From Methanosarcinales archaeon (lineage in GTDB: Archaea > Halobacteriota > Methanosarcinia > Methanosarcinales > Methanocomedenaceae): a stretch of 5,430 nucleotides of DNA. Positions 5,420-5,430 of this stretch are shown one piece after another. The stretch spans positions 1 to 5,430 of the forward strand of contig DAOUWY010000149.1 of assembly GCA_030666885.1 (NCBI GenBank), read 5' to 3'. Below the pieces are notes generated by a model. That model saw only the letters and a program-made list of their open reading frames with translations, searched no databases and was not told where the DNA came from. The stretch's first letter is position 1. The number at the start of each line of letters is the position of its first letter. The position numbers were made by a program, and so were the translations under genes.

Positions 5420-5430
5420 GCTAAATAATA

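Larger units (their letters stand above)
5014..5430. other. non-coding region with repeats and terminators
   Basis: No convincing gene is seen in these 417 bases. They hold a T-rich stretch just after proC, two adjacent hairpin-forming repeat elements, a widely spaced 9-bp inverted pair (TCATTGGTC 5279-5287 with GACCAATGA 5334-5342), and a hairpin with a T-run on the minus strand near the right edge. Two tiny frames (28 and 20 codons) lie here, but neither is convincing. Confidence 0.75.

Overview
The window looks archaeal, most likely from a euryarchaeon of the methanogen/ANME type (Methanosarcinales-like). This is an inference. The grounds are strong GGTGAT or GAGGT Shine-Dalgarno sites matching an archaeal 16S 3' end, heavy use of AGA/AGG and ATA codons, very AT-rich intergenic DNA with TATA-like boxes, and a tungsten/molybdenum aldehyde oxidoreductase of the archaeal type. 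No marker gene fixes the taxon.

Layout. Positions 1-1505 hold a two-gene minus-strand operon. A 176-residue helical protein (1505-975) is followed with no gap (TAAATG) by an SPFH-domain protein (974 to beyond the left edge). That protein has a Gly/Met-rich then Gln/Pro-rich tail and resembles the YdjI/'virion core protein' group of SPFH proteins. Positions 1506-1781 are an AT-rich divergent promoter region with a 23-bp near-perfect palindrome, a TATA-like box directly beside it, and two short tandem repeats. Positions 1782-5013 hold a plus-strand operon of three tightly packed genes: a four-cluster [4Fe-4S] ferredoxin-like subunit (TTG start), an aldehyde:ferredoxin oxidoreductase family catalytic subunit (GTG start, 4-nt overlap) and pyrroline-5-carboxylate reductase proC (ATG start, 14 nt downstream). 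Each start is preceded by the same GGTGAT at 4-5 nt. Positions 5014-5430 hold no convincing gene. They contain a T-rich probable terminator, two adjacent hairpin-forming repeat elements built from ACACGGAT/ACACAGAT-type units (one degenerate, one a well preserved 85-nt hairpin), and near the right edge a hairpin plus T-run that would terminate a minus-strand gene outside the window.

How the genes work together. The ferredoxin-like subunit and the oxidoreductase almost certainly form one enzyme: the pterin/W (or Mo) subunit interconverts an aldehyde and its acid, and the polyferredoxin carries the electrons, as in Pyrococcus WOR5 and Aromatoleum AorAB. ProC makes proline from pyrroline-5-carboxylate, whose open form is glutamate-5-semialdehyde, itself an aldehyde. 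Tight linkage of the two raises the untested idea that the AOR handles this or a related semialdehyde. The minus-strand pair probably forms a membrane- or stress-related SPFH scaffold unrelated to the metabolic operon.
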